Notes under the pieces: model-generated
Seen by the model: the letters and a program-made list of their open reading frames with translations, nothing else
Databases searched by the model: none
What the model was told of the DNA's origin: nothing
Made by a program: the position numbers and the translations under genes
Shown: positions 48,298 to 58,849 of the stretch, one piece after another
Numbering within the stretch: position 1 is the first letter of the stretch
Layout: every line of letters starts with the position of its first letter
Assembly: GCA_963776505.1 (NCBI GenBank)
Contig: CAVZNH010000051.1
Span: 1-64,000, forward strand
Direction of reading: 5' to 3'
Length of the DNA stretch: 64,000 nt
Source: JAMXLO01 sp963776505
Lineage (GTDB): Bacteria > Pseudomonadota > Alphaproteobacteria > Acetobacterales > Acetobacteraceae

Positions 48298-50616
48298 GCC
48301 GCCTTCGCCATTGACAGCGCCTGCCACACACTTTCCGGCGTGGCGGGCATGTCGATGTGGGTGACGCCATCGACCGACAGAGCGTCAATGATGGCATTGA
48401 TCAGCGCCGGCGGACTGCCGACCGAACCTGCCTCGCCGGCGCCCTTGACGCCGAGCGGATTGGACACGCTCGGCACTTCGATAAGATCAACCTCGATGTC
48501 AGGGAAATCCGCGGCGCGCGGCAGCGCATAGTCCATGAAGCTGCCGGTCACGAGCTGGCCGGAGGCGTCGAAGCTGGTGCGCTCCAGCAGGGCCTGCCCG
48601 AGCCCCTGTGACACGCCGCCATGCACCTGCCCGCGCACGATCATCGGGTTCACCGTCTTGCCGAAGTCGTCGCACACGCGGTAGCGGACGATCTCCACCA
48701 TGCCGGTCTCGGGATCCACTTCCACTTCGGCCATGTGGCAGCCGTTCGGGAAGGTGTGCTCGGCGACATTCACCACCTCTGCCGCGTCGAGTGTGCTGGC
48801 CTGCTCACCGGCAGCAGCCCTCTGCCGTTGCGTCGCGGCGAGCGTGATGATGTCGATGCCGCGATCGGTGCCGACGATGGAGAACCTGCCGTCGGCGAAG
48901 GCGATATCCGCAGGCGCCGCCTCCAGCGCTTCGGCCGCCGCGAGTTTGCCCTTGTCGATCACCGAGTCCGCCGTGATCAGAATGGCCTGGCCCTCGGAAT
49001 AGAGGCTGCGCGATCCGCCTGTACCGCCGCCGACCGGGATCGTGTCTGTGTCGCCCTGGCGGACGCGGATCTTCTCGCCGTCGATGCCGAGGCGCTGCGA
49101 CGTGAGCTGGATATACGCTGTCTCGTGTCCCTGACCGGTCGATTGCGTGCCTACATACACATCGACAAAGCCATCCTCGGCGAAACGGATTTCCGCCCGC
49201 TCCGTGGGATCGCCCATGGTGACTTCGAGATAATAGGCCAGGCCAATGCCGCGCCGTTTGCCGCGCCGCGCGGCCTCCGCACGTCGTGCGGCGAAGCCGG
49301 CGTAATCCATCCGCGTGAGTGCCGCATCGAGTACGGTTGCGAAGTCGCCGGCATCGTAGGTCTTGCCGACGGGCGTGGCATGCGGCATCGCCGATTGCGG
49401 CACCATGTTGCGTCGGCGCAAGTCGGCCCGGTCGATGTTGAGTTCGCGCGCCGCGGCATCGACCAGGCGCTCCAGCAGGTAATTGCTTTCGGGGCGACCG
49501 GCGCCGCGGTAGGCATCGACCGGCATCGTATGGGTGAACACGCCGAGTACGTTGGCGTAGATCTGCTGGAAGCCATAGACGCCGGACAGCACGGCGCCGC
49601 CGGCGAGCGTCGGGATGTATGGCGCGAACGTCGAAAGATAGGCGCCCATGTTGGCGACGTTGCGCGTGCGCAGCGCAAGGAATTTTCCGTCCTTGTCGAT
49701 CGCAAGCTCACCCAGCGTGACATTGTCGCGGCCCTGCGTATCAGCCAGGAACGCCTCGCCGCGATCCGAGGCCCACTTCACCGGTCGTCCCAGCTTGCGC
49801 GCCGCATAGCAGGTCAGTGCGTGCTCGGCGTAGAGGAATGCCTTCATGCCAAAGCCGCCGCCGACATCCGGCGTGACGATACGGAATTTCGCGGGCTCGG
49901 TCTGGAACACTGCTCCGAGCAGGTTCTTGATCAGCCATCCGCCTTGCGTGTTGGCATACAGCGTCCAGCGATCGGAGGCCGGGTCATAGTCCGCGATCGC
50001 CGCGCGCGCCTCCATGGACGCGACGACAACACGGTTGTTCACAACCGTCAGGCTCGTGACGTGCGCGGCCGTGGCGAACAAGGCATCGGTCGCCGCCTTG
50101 TCGCCGATCCCCCAGTCGAACGCGATATTTTGCTTTACGTCCGGCCAGACGAGTGGTGCGTCGGCATCGGTGACGTGAGCCAGGTCTGTGATGGAGGGCT
50201 GAACATCGTAGTCCACCGAAACGAGTTCGGCCGCGTCGCGCGCAGCCGCCGCGGTGTCGGCGACGATGAACGCGACAGGGTCGCCGACGTGGCGTACGGC
50301 TCCCTCGGCGAGCGCCAGGTGTGGTGGGTCCGCCATGTCGGACCCGTCGCGGTTTTGCACAGGTGCGGCGCAGGGCAGGGGGCCGATGCCGTCGGCACTC
50401 AGGTCGGCCGCGGTATAGATTGCCTTAACCCCCGCGACCGATGCTGCCGCTGTCGTGTCGATCGCGCCGAGTTTCGCCGCGGCGTGCGGGCTGCGCACCA
50501 CTATTCCGTGCAGCATGCCGCGGCAACACGATATCGTCGGTGTAGCGCCCATTGCCCTTCAGCAGGCGTGGGTCCTCCACGCGGCGGATCGACTGGGCGA
50601 GGCCGAACTTGGTCAT
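48294..50616 (-). CDS. CoxL-like (form II) molybdenum hydroxylase large subunit (one apparent frameshift)
   Basis: The N terminus MTKFGLAQSIRRVEDPRLLK from ATG 50616 changes frame at about 50519. Removing one base gives DIVLPGMLHGIVVRSPHAAA. Then PDVGGGFGMKAFLYAEHAL, the form II signature AYRGAGRPESNYLLERLVD, GTQSTGQGHETAYIQLTSQ and GVKGAGEAGSVGSPPALINA. Joined length is about 773 aa. Form II proteins with AYRGAGR are called putative CO dehydrogenases, but many oxidise other substrates. No coxS or coxM lies beside it. Confidence 0.86.
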
Positions 50617-50690
50617 GGACGCTGTCTCCGGAGCTCGTCTGTGGTTCGCCTTCAAAGCATGCGCGCTCCGGGCGTGAAAGGCCAAGAGAT

Positions 50691-51869
50691 ATGCAAGATC
50701 GTCGCCTGTGCGTTCTGAATGCCGGCTCGTCCAGTCTGAAGTTTGCCGTGTACGGCGTGGCGGACAGCGCCTTGCACCGTTTGCAAAGCGGCGAGGTGGA
50801 AAAGATCGGCGGGGAGGGGCGTCTGCTGATTGCGACCGCCGATGGGAAGCCCACGCATGACAGCATAGTGAACACAAAGGATCACGCGGCCGCGCTCGCG
50901 ATGCTTGCCGCGATGCCTGACGGGCCTTTGGAGAAGCAGGGCCTCATGGGATTTGGTCATCGTGTGGTGCATGGCGGTCCGGACCTTGATGCGCCCGTGG
51001 TGGTGGACGCCGCGACGCTCTCGCGCATCGAGGCTCTGGAGCCACTGGCGCCGCTGCACAATCCGCCCGCCGTCGCCGTGTTGAAGGCGCTGTCCGAGCT
51101 GTTTCCGGGTCTGCCTCACGTGGCGTGCTTCGACACGGCATTCCATCGCGGCCATCCGGCTGTGGCGGATCGGTTTGCGATTCCCGATGCGCTGTACCGC
51201 GAGGGCGTGCGGCGCTATGGCTTTCACGGATTGTCATACGAATACATCGCGGGTGCGCTGGCCGAGCGCGCGCCTGAGATCGCGCTGGGACGGATCGTGG
51301 TGGCGCATCTGGGGTCTGGCGCCTCCATGTGCGCGCTGGTGGACGGGCGGAGCGTGGACTTGTCGATGACATTCACGGCATTGGATGGCGTGCCGATGGG
51401 GACCCGACCGGGATCGATCGATGCCGGCGTGATCCTTTGGCTGCAGCAGCAGAAAGGCTGGGAGGTCGATCGGGTCGAACGGTTTCTTTATGCCGACTGC
51501 GGGCTGAAGGGGCTGTCGGGCGTGTCCAATGACATGCGCACGCTGCTCGCAAGCGACGCGCCGTTGGCGAAGCTGGCGGTGGAGCACTTCGTCTATCACG
51601 TCGCTCGCACCGCCGGTGCGCTGGCAGCTTCCATGGGCGGCATCGATGGGATGGTGTTCACCGCCGGCATCGGCGAGCGCAGCGCCGAGATCCGTGTCCG
51701 CGTGCTGAATCAGCTGCGCTGGTTCGGATTCTCGATCGACGAGGCGGCGAACCAGGCAGGGGGCCCGCTGCTGACGCGCGCTGACTCACCGCTGCCGGCT
51801 TATGTGGTTCCCACGGATGAGGAACTGGTGATCGCGCGGCACACGCTGGGGCTTGTGGGAGGTTCGTGA
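50691..51869 (+). CDS. ackA: Acetate kinase AckA
   Basis: 392 aa. Phosphate-loop and substrate motifs: CVLNAGSSSLKFAVYG, GFGHRVVHGGPDL, ACFDTAFHRGHPAVADRFA, YGFHGLSYEYIAG, VVAHLGSGASMCALVDGRS, PMGTRPGSIDAGVILWL and GMVFTAGIGERSAEIR. ATG 50691 is preceded by CCAAGAG. The frame is open for 2 kb further upstream, antisense to the CoxL-like gene, but that part has no family features. It interconverts acetate + ATP and acetyl phosphate. No phosphotransacetylase gene is adjacent. Confidence 0.93.
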   Translation: MQDRRLCVLNAGSSSLKFAVYGVADSALHRLQSGEVEKIGGEGRLLIATADGKPTHDSIVNTKDHAAALAMLAAMPDGPLEKQGLMGFGHRVVHGGPDLDAPVVVDAATLSRIEALEPLAPLHNPPAVAVLKALSELFPGLPHVACFDTAFHRGHPAVADRFAIPDALYREGVRRYGFHGLSYEYIAGALAERAPEIALGRIVVAHLGSGASMCALVDGRSVDLSMTFTALDGVPMGTRPGSIDAGVILWLQQQKGWEVDRVERFLYADCGLKGLSGVSNDMRTLLASDAPLAKLAVEHFVYHVARTAGALAASMGGIDGMVFTAGIGERSAEIRVRVLNQLRWFGFSIDEAANQAGGPLLTRADSPLPAYVVPTDEELVIARHTLGLVGGS

Positions 51870-51891
51870 AGAGCTTGATGGAGAGACTGCG

Positions 51892-52264
51892 ATGTCACAC
51901 GCCCGAGCAATGGTAGCCATTCTTCCTTGCAATGACCTTGATGTGAGCGAGGGCTTTTATCGGAAGCTCGGCTTCACACATCGGAGTGGACCTGACGATT
52001 ATCGCATGCTGTCAGATGATCAGGGCCGCGAGATTCATCTGACCGAAGCAGTCGAAGGGTGGCTGATACCGGGCCGCAATCCCTTTGGGCTTTATCTGTA
52101 TGCCGAGAATGTCGACGAGCTGGCCGAACGGATGGGTGAACTTGTGTTGCGCCCACCCGAAGACAAACCGTGGGGGACGTATGAGTTCGCGCTGTCGGAC
52201 CCGGATGAGACTCTGGTTCGAGTTCGGCTGGCCGACAAAGCTACGAGCACAGGCGCAAACATAG
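51892..52264 (+). CDS. VOC/bleomycin-resistance-family protein (one apparent frameshift)
   Basis: AMVAILPCNDLDVSEGFYRK, LGFTHRSGPDDYRMLSDDQG, LYLYAENVDELAERMGELVL and PWGTYEFALSDPDETLVRV are typical of small VOC/glyoxalase-fold proteins. The frame changes at 52225; removing one C gives the usual end LVRVGWPTK and a stop at 52264 (about 123 aa) before the convergent RND gene. Without that correction the frame would run 230 bases into the opposite gene. The substrate is unknown. Confidence 0.75.
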
Positions 52265-52288
52265 GAGACCATGTAGGAGCGCGGCCGC

Positions 52289-55200
52289 TTATTTTGCCCG
52301 GACCCGTCGTGCTCCGAACCTCGCTTTGCCTCGTTCGCGCAGGCTTTGGAACACCGCATAGAGCATGGGAATCAGGAACACGCCGATCGAACTCGCCGCG
52401 ATCATGCCGGCGAACACCGCGGTGCCGACCGCGCGCCGGCTCAGCATCGCCGCACCCTGGGCCCACACCAACGGGATCAGTCCGCAGATGAACGCGATCG
52501 ACGTCATCATCACTGCGCGGAAACGGATGCGGGCACCAAGCGCCGCGGCCTCAAGGATCGGCAGTCCCGCCTCGCGCTGCTCCTTGGCGAATTCGACGAT
52601 CAGGATGCCGTTCTTCGCCGCGAGCGAGATCAGCACCACCAGGCCGATCTGCGCGTACAGGTCGACCGACAACCCCGACAGCAACATTCCGGCGAATGCG
52701 CCCAGCACGCCGATCGTGACCGAGAGCAGCACTGGGATCGGTATCATCCAGCTTTCGTACAGCGCCACGAGGAACAGGTAGGCGAACAGGACGGACAGCG
52801 AAAGGATGGCGCCGGTCTGGCCGGACGCTGCCTTCTCCTGATAGGCGGTGCCCGACCATTCGAACGCGTAGCCCGGAGGCAGTGTCCTGGCCGACACCTG
52901 TTCCATCGCGGCCAATGCATCGCCGGAGGAAACGCCGGGTCGCGGGCCGCCGTTGATCGTCACCGCACGATAGTTGTTGAATCGGCTGATCACCTGCGGG
53001 CCGAGGACGATACGCAGATTGGCGATCGATCGTAGTGGGACCATCTCGCCCAGGCGATTGCGCACGTAGATCTGGTAGATCGCTGAGACGTCGCTGCGGT
53101 CGGGCGCGTTGGCCTGGAGGTTCACCTGCCAGGTGCGGCCATACAGGTTGAAGTCGTTGACGTAGAAGCCGCCGAGAGCCGTTTGCAGCGAGTTGAAAAC
53201 GTCGGCGATGTTGAGCCCCAGCGCCTGCGCCTTTTCGCGGTCGATGTCGAGCCAGATCGACGGATTGCTGGCGGTGAAGGTGGAGAACACGCGGGTCATG
53301 CGTGGATCCTGGTTGGCGGCAGCCAACAGGCCTTGCATCACACTCGCCATCTCGGCGGGATCGCGGCCCTCCAGGTTCTCCAATTGATATTCAAAGCCGC
53401 CGCTGGTCGACAGGCCGATGATCGGCGGCAGGTTGAACGGAAACGCATTGGCTGAACGCACCTGCTGCACTGCGCCGAACACGCGTCCGATCACCGCCTG
53501 CGCACTGTCGGCAGCGGCGGTGCGATCGGCGAACGGCTTCAGCCGGACGACCACGAATGCCGCGTTTGGCTCGTTGCCGCCGTCGAGCAGCGAGAAGCCG
53601 ACGATCGACAGCACGCCCGCTACCTGCGGCATCGGCTGGAGCAGACCCTCGATCTGCTGCGTCACCGCGCGGCTGCGCGAGACCGAGGCGCCGTCTGGCA
53701 ATTGCACGGCGACAAAGAAGGCGCCTTGATCTTCCTCGGGCAGAAAGCCCGTCGGGGTGCGCGCGGCGAGCAGCCAGATGCCGACGGCTGCGGCGATCAG
53801 CACCGCCACAGACAGAATGGCGACGCGCAGCAGACGGTTCACCACCGCTGCATAGCCGTTGCGCACCGCATCGATGCCGCCGAGTACCAAATTCAGCGGG
53901 CCGCGCGGTCTGCCATGGTGGCGCAGGAACACGCCGCACAGCGCCGGCGACAGGGTCAGCGCGTTGATCGCCGAGATCAGCATCGCCACACTGATCGTGA
54001 CGGCGAACTGGCGGAACAGCGAGCCTGACACGCCCGGGATGAAGCCCACCGGCACGAACACCGACAGCAGCACCAGCGAGATCGCGATCACCGGACCGGT
54101 GATCTGCCGCATCGCCATCTTGGTTGCATCGCGTGGCGGCATGTCCGGGTTTTCCGCCATCACGCGTTCGACGTTCTCGACCACGACGATCGCGTCATCC
54201 ACCACGACGCCGATGCCAAGCACCAGGGCAAGCAACGATACGGTGTTGGCGGAGAAGCCGGCGGCGAGCAGGATGGCGAAGGTGCCGATCAGGCTCACCG
54301 GAATGGCGACCATGGGGATGATCGTCGCGCGGATGTTGCCGAGGAACAGGAATACCACGAGCACCACCAGCGCGAAGGCGATGGCGAGGGTCTTCTCCAC
54401 TTCAACGATCGTGGCGGCGACGAACGACGAACTGTCGTAGAACACCCGAGCCTTCAGGCTTTCCGGGAAGCGCTTGCCCAGTTCGTCAAGTGCTGCCTGC
54501 ACCCGCGCCGATGTCTGCACCGCATTGGCACCCGGCGCCAGATAGAGGCCGATGGAGACCGCAGGATCACCGTTCAATCGGCTTTCGGTGTCCATGCTCG
54601 CGGCACCAAGCTCGACGCGTGCGACGTCCGACAGTCGCAGCACGGAGCCGTCCGGATTGGCGCGGATCACGATGTTGCCGAACTGCTCCGCCGTGACGAG
54701 GCGCCCTTGCGTCTGCACATTGAGCTGGAACTGCGTCGCATCGCTGGTCGGGCGCGCACCGATGCGGCCCACCGGCGCCTGCACGTTCTGCTGCTGGATC
54801 GCCGCGATGATATCCAACGGCGCGAGGTTCAGGCTGATCAGCCGGTTCATGTCGAACCAGACGCGCATCGAATAGTCCAGCCGGCCGAACAGCAGTGCAT
54901 CGCCGACGCCGGGCGTGCGCGCGAGCCGGTCCAGCACATTGATGGTGACATAGTTGCTGATGAACAGCGGGTCTTGCTTGCCGCCCTCGCTGTAGAACTG
55001 CAGGAACTCCAGGATCGCGGCCGAGCGCTTGCGGACGGTGAGGCCGTAGCGCTGCACCTCGGGCGGCAGTTTGGACAGCGCCTGCTGGACCCGGTTGTTG
55101 ACGTTGACCGTGTCGATGTCGGGATTGGTGCCCAGCTCGAAGCTGACAGTCAGCGAGTAGCTGCCGTCGTTGCCGCTGCTGGACTTCATGTAGATCATCT

Positions 55201-55423
55201 TGTCGACGCCGACGATCTGCGCTTCCAACGGCTGCGCGACGGTCGCCTCCACCACGGCGGCCGATGCACCGGCATAGCTGGTGGAGATCGTCACCTGCGG
55301 CGGCACGATGTCGGGGAACTGCGCGACCGGGATGCGCAGCAGCGAAAGCACGCCGGCAAGCGTCATCACGATGGCGATGACGATCGCCAGCCGCGGGCGA
55401 TCGACGAAGACGGCAGAGATCAT
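52289..55423 (-). CDS. RND (HAE1-type) multidrug efflux permease
   Basis: 1044 aa from ATG 55423. The N-terminal RPRLAIVIAIVMTLAGVLSL and RIPVAQFPDIVPPQVTISTS, TM4 with the proton-relay Asp pair in LGIGVVVDDAIVVVENVERV, SLVLLSVFVPVGFIPGVSG, ARTPTGFLPEEDQGAFF and GLVVLISLAAKNGILIVEFA. The gene is intact. Its start overlaps the stop of the adaptor gene (ATGA). The outer-membrane channel gene is not adjacent, so a shared TolC-like protein would be needed. Confidence 0.93.
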   Translation of the reverse strand: MISAVFVDRPRLAIVIAIVMTLAGVLSLLRIPVAQFPDIVPPQVTISTSYAGASAAVVEATVAQPLEAQIVGVDKMIYMKSSSGNDGSYSLTVSFELGTNPDIDTVNVNNRVQQALSKLPPEVQRYGLTVRKRSAAILEFLQFYSEGGKQDPLFISNYVTINVLDRLARTPGVGDALLFGRLDYSMRVWFDMNRLISLNLAPLDIIAAIQQQNVQAPVGRIGARPTSDATQFQLNVQTQGRLVTAEQFGNIVIRANPDGSVLRLSDVARVELGAASMDTESRLNGDPAVSIGLYLAPGANAVQTSARVQAALDELGKRFPESLKARVFYDSSSFVAATIVEVEKTLAIAFALVVLVVFLFLGNIRATIIPMVAIPVSLIGTFAILLAAGFSANTVSLLALVLGIGVVVDDAIVVVENVERVMAENPDMPPRDATKMAMRQITGPVIAISLVLLSVFVPVGFIPGVSGSLFRQFAVTISVAMLISAINALTLSPALCGVFLRHHGRPRGPLNLVLGGIDAVRNGYAAVVNRLLRVAILSVAVLIAAAVGIWLLAARTPTGFLPEEDQGAFFVAVQLPDGASVSRSRAVTQQIEGLLQPMPQVAGVLSIVGFSLLDGGNEPNAAFVVVRLKPFADRTAAADSAQAVIGRVFGAVQQVRSANAFPFNLPPIIGLSTSGGFEYQLENLEGRDPAEMASVMQGLLAAANQDPRMTRVFSTFTASNPSIWLDIDREKAQALGLNIADVFNSLQTALGGFYVNDFNLYGRTWQVNLQANAPDRSDVSAIYQIYVRNRLGEMVPLRSIANLRIVLGPQVISRFNNYRAVTINGGPRPGVSSGDALAAMEQVSARTLPPGYAFEWSGTAYQEKAASGQTGAILSLSVLFAYLFLVALYESWMIPIPVLLSVTIGVLGAFAGMLLSGLSVDLYAQIGLVVLISLAAKNGILIVEFAKEQREAGLPILEAAALGARIRFRAVMMTSIAFICGLIPLVWAQGAAMLSRRAVGTAVFAGMIAASSIGVFLIPMLYAVFQSLRERGKARFGARRVRAK

Positions 55424-56591
55424 GCCGCTACTGACCCGCCGGTTTCGGTGCGGTCGGCGTCGGCGCGGCGGGACCGGGCGTTTACCTGGATGCCTGGCCG
55501 CACGCGCTGGATACCCTCGAGCACGACCGTCTCGCCTTCCTTGAGGCCAGCCATGATGACCGCGGTGGATGGCGTCGATTGGCCGAGCTGGATGCGGCGC
55601 TGCTCGATGTGGTTCTGGCTGTCGACGACATAGACGTAATCGCCCTGCTGATCGGACAGTACCGCGGCTCGCGGGATCGCCGAGCGCCTCCACCGGCTGG
55701 GCGCCTTCGACCAGCACCGAGACGAATTCGCCGTCGATCAGTGGCCGGTCCACCGGCTTGGCTGTCTCGATCGGTTTGAGTGGTGGATTGGCGATCTTGC
55801 CACGCACCAGGATCGTGTCGGTGGTGGCCTGCACGCTCGGCTCAATGTAGTCGATCTTGCCGGACTGGCCGTAGATCGTGCCATCCGGCAGACGCAGCCT
55901 GATCACCACGGCGCCCATGCCGCCCTGGTTGGCGTAACGCTTTTCCAGATCGATCTCCGCGCGCACGGCGATCGGAAACAGGACATACATCGGATCCTGG
56001 CTGACGATCGTCGCCAACGGACCGGAACCCGGCGATACGACGTTGCCCACGCTGATATTGGTGCGGCTGATCTTGCCGCCGATCGGGGCGTGGATCTCGG
56101 TATAGTCGAGGTTGATCTGCGCGATGCGCAACTGCGCCTGTGCCGATGCCACCTGTGCCGCCTGCGAGCGCTGAGCGGCGGTCGCGTCATCCACCGAGGA
56201 GCGCTGGCCGGCAGGTGTGTTCAGCAGCGACTGCGCACGGGTCAGTTGAATGTTGGCATTGGCGAGGCGTGCGCTGGCATCAGCGACGGCAGCCCCTTGC
56301 TGCGCCAACGCGGCCTCGAACGGCGCGCGCTCGAGAGTGATAGAGCAGGTCGCCGGCCTTCACCTCGGTGCCCTCGATGAACAGCCGCTGCTCGAGGAAT
56401 GCGGTGACGCGGGCGGTGAGCGAAACGCGGTCCGTTGCCTGGATGCGGCCGATGAACTCCGACGTTTCGGTGACCGCCTGGGGCGTCGCGCGCACCACGC
56501 CGACCGCAGGCGGGCCACTCGGCGCCTGCGCCTGCGCGGCACCGAACCACGCAACCGCCGCGAGCAGCGCGACAAGCCGGCGCAATGTCAT
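55420..56591 (-). CDS. RND periplasmic adaptor (HlyD/AcrA family, two apparent frameshifts)
   Basis: Signal peptide RRLVALLAAVAWFGAAQA, then ATPQAVTETSEFIGRIQATD and LFIEGTEVKAGDLLY. The frame changes at 56336; removing one base gives YHLERAPFEAALAQQGA. Next come a coiled coil (SARLANANIQLTRAQSLL), the lipoyl/barrel segment YTEIHAPIGGKISRTNISVG and VRAEIDLEKRYANQ. The frame changes again near 55681, then AIPRAAVLSDQQGDYVYVVD, GLKEGETVVLEGIQRVRPG and the stop overlapping the RND start. Joined length is about 389 aa. The single 1339-aa reading through both genes is produced by the second frame change and is not a real fusion. Confidence 0.87.
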
Positions 56592-56679
56592 CCACCGTCC
56601 TTCCCGGGATTGATGCGCCGCGGTGCGAGCGGCTGGTCCAATAGAGAGGGAGAAGCCGGTCGGTCAACTGCTCCGGGAG

Positions 56680-58250
56680 TCAGATCTCCTTTCGGCTCAT
56701 CATGCCGGCCATCGCGTCGGCCTGGCGGATCGCCAATGCCACGATGGTCAGGGTCGGGTTGCACGCGGCACCGGTGGTGAACTGGCTGCCGTCGGACACG
56801 AACAGGTTCTTGATGTCATGCGTCTGGCCCCACTTGTTCACCACGCCGTCGCGCGCATTGGCGCTCATGCGGTTGGTGCCGAGATTGTGGGTGCTCGGAT
56901 AGGGCGGTGTCGGGAAGGTGCGCACCGCGCCAACTGCCTCGTAGATGGCGGCGCCCTGCCGATAGGCGTGGTTGCGCATCTTCTCGTCGTTCTCATGGTC
57001 GTCGAAATGCACGCTCGCGACCGGCATGCCGTTGGCGTCCTTCACCTTCGGATCGAGCGTGACGCGGTTCTGCTCGCGCGGCATGTCCTCGCCGACGATC
57101 CACAGCCCTGCCATGTTGGAATAGTCGTCGATGGCACTGGTGAAGCTGCGGCCCCACGCGCCTGGATTGAGGAACGCCGCCATGAACGGCAGGCCGAGCG
57201 ACAGGGTCTCCAGCTCATAGCCACCGACAAAACCGCGCTTTGGATCGTTGCGCGCCTCATCTCGCACGATGCCGGCCATCGTGGTGCCGCGGTACATGTG
57301 CACCGGATTGTCGAACGCCGCGTAAACGCTGCCGGTGGTATGGCGCATGTAGTTGCGCCCCACCTGCCCGGAGCTGTTCGCGAGACCTTGCGGGAATTTG
57401 GCCGAACTCGCTGTTCAACAGCAGGCGCGGGCTTTCCAACGAATTCCCTGCCACGGCCACGACGCGCGCCTTCTGCCGCTGATGCTTGCCGTCGCTATCG
57501 ACATAGACGACGCCGGTGACCTTGCCCTGTGCGTCGTGTTCGATCCGCATCGCCATCGCGTTAGGACGCACTTCGAGATTGCCGGTCGCCTCGCCCTTGG
57601 GAATTTCGGTGTACAAGCGTGGACCACTTGCCGCCGGACTTGCAGCCCTGGAAGCAGAAGCCGATCTGCTGACACGCGCCGCGACCATCGCGCGGCTGGC
57701 TGTTGATGGACATGTTGCCGGTGTGCACTTCCTTGTAGCCAAGTTTTCGCGCGCCGGCCTCCAGCACCTTGTAGTTGTTATTGCCGGGCAGCCGCGGGAT
57801 GTCGTTGGTCCCGGTGGTGCCCATCTTGTCCTCGGCCTTTGTGTACCACGGCGCCATTTCGGCGAGTGTGATCGGCCAGTCGGCGAGGCTCGCGCCGGCG
57901 ATGTTGCCGTACGTGCTGCGCGCCTTGAACTCGTAATCCTGGAAGCGCAGCGAGGCACCGGCCCAGTGCACAGTGGAGCCGCCCACCGACTTGACGATCC
58001 ATGCCGGCAGATTGGGAAAGTCGTGTGCCACACGCCAGGTTCCCGACGTGGTGCGCATGTCCTTCCAGGCGAGTTGCGCGAAGCTCGCCCACTCATCGTT
58101 GACGAAGTCCGGGATCTCGTGGCGGGCACCGGCCTCCAGGATCACCACCTTGATGCCCTTTTGTGCCAGCTCGTTGCCGAGCGTGCCGCCGCCGGCGCCG
58201 GAACCGATGATGCAGACGACGCTGTCGTCGTTCAGATCGAATGTCGCCAT
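56680..58250 (-). CDS. GMC-family FAD dehydrogenase, gluconate 2-dehydrogenase/sorbitol-type large subunit (two apparent frameshifts)
   Basis: FAD-binding VVCIIGSGAGGGTLGNELAQ, GGSTVHWAGASLRFQDYEF and GACQQIGFCFQGCKSGGKWS. The frame changes near 57615 and 57398. Corrected joints read WSTLYTEIPKGEATGNLEV and NSEFGQFPQGLANSSGQVGR. The C-terminal catalytic part has STHNLGTNRMSANARDG and FVSDGSQFTTGAACNPTLTI, with His and Asn of GMC enzymes. Joined length is about 522 aa. With the subunit 3 gene and a cytochrome c gene upstream it should form a periplasmic or membrane-bound sugar/alcohol dehydrogenase feeding the respiratory chain. Confidence 0.88.
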
Positions 58251-58261
58251 TGTCGCCTCCC

Positions 58262-58814
58262 CTATACCTGCGGCAGCCAGTCGATGTCGTTGAAGCCGCG
58301 GTTGATGTAGCCGCCCTTGTCGGCGGAGGCGCCCTCATAGCCGAACTTCGGCCACACCTCCTTGTTGTTGTACAGCGTCACCAGCAGGTCGCCGTGCAGC
58401 TTTTTGAACAGTGCGCCCTGTTCGATGCCCTGCAGCAGAACGACGCGGTCGGTCTCCCATTCCACCATCAGGTAGGTGCTCTTGTGACGCTGCTGCGCGG
58501 CGGCATCGAGCTGTGCCACACCGGTCTCGACCATCTTGTGGAAGGCCGCGTCGTGGCCGGCCTTCGCGTCGTAGCCGGCAACGGCCTTCACGTAATACAC
58601 ATCGGCGAGCCTGTCGTGCGGGTAGATGTCGCGTGCCATCCGCGCCAGAGTCGCCATCGTTTGCGGCTTCAGCGTCTTGGCGTCCTGTGCCCACGCCGCT
58701 TCGGGGCTGATGCTCGATTCCCGCAGCGGCGACGGCGGCCGCGGGAACTGCGGTCGCGCTGCCGCGCAGGAACACGCGGCGGCTGACCTTGGTGCGCCTG
58801 TCCACTTCCCTCAT
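58262..58814 (-). CDS. Gluconate 2-dehydrogenase subunit 3 family protein (one apparent frameshift)
   Basis: Tat signal VSRRVFLRGSATAVPAAAVA at the N terminus, then a frame change at 58717-58719; removing one base gives AGSSISPEAAWAQDAKTLKP. The conserved part has MATLARMARDIYPHDRLADV, YYVKAVAGYDAKAGHD, LVTLYNNKEVWPKFGYEGAS and GGYINRGFNDIDWLPQV. About 183 aa. Subunit 3 is exported by Tat and carries the GMC subunit with it. It ends 12 bases before the GMC start. Confidence 0.85.
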
Positions 58815-58849
58815 GTGCGTCTCTCCCAGGTTGTTCGGATTGTCGCCGT

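Noticed and set aside
48621..50690. A 2-kb open frame on the plus strand continuous with ackA, suggesting a 1082-residue protein
   Set aside because: The upstream part is antisense to the CoxL-like gene, has no family features and is Arg/His-rich as expected of a high-G+C shadow frame. The acetate kinase motifs begin only after ATG 50691.
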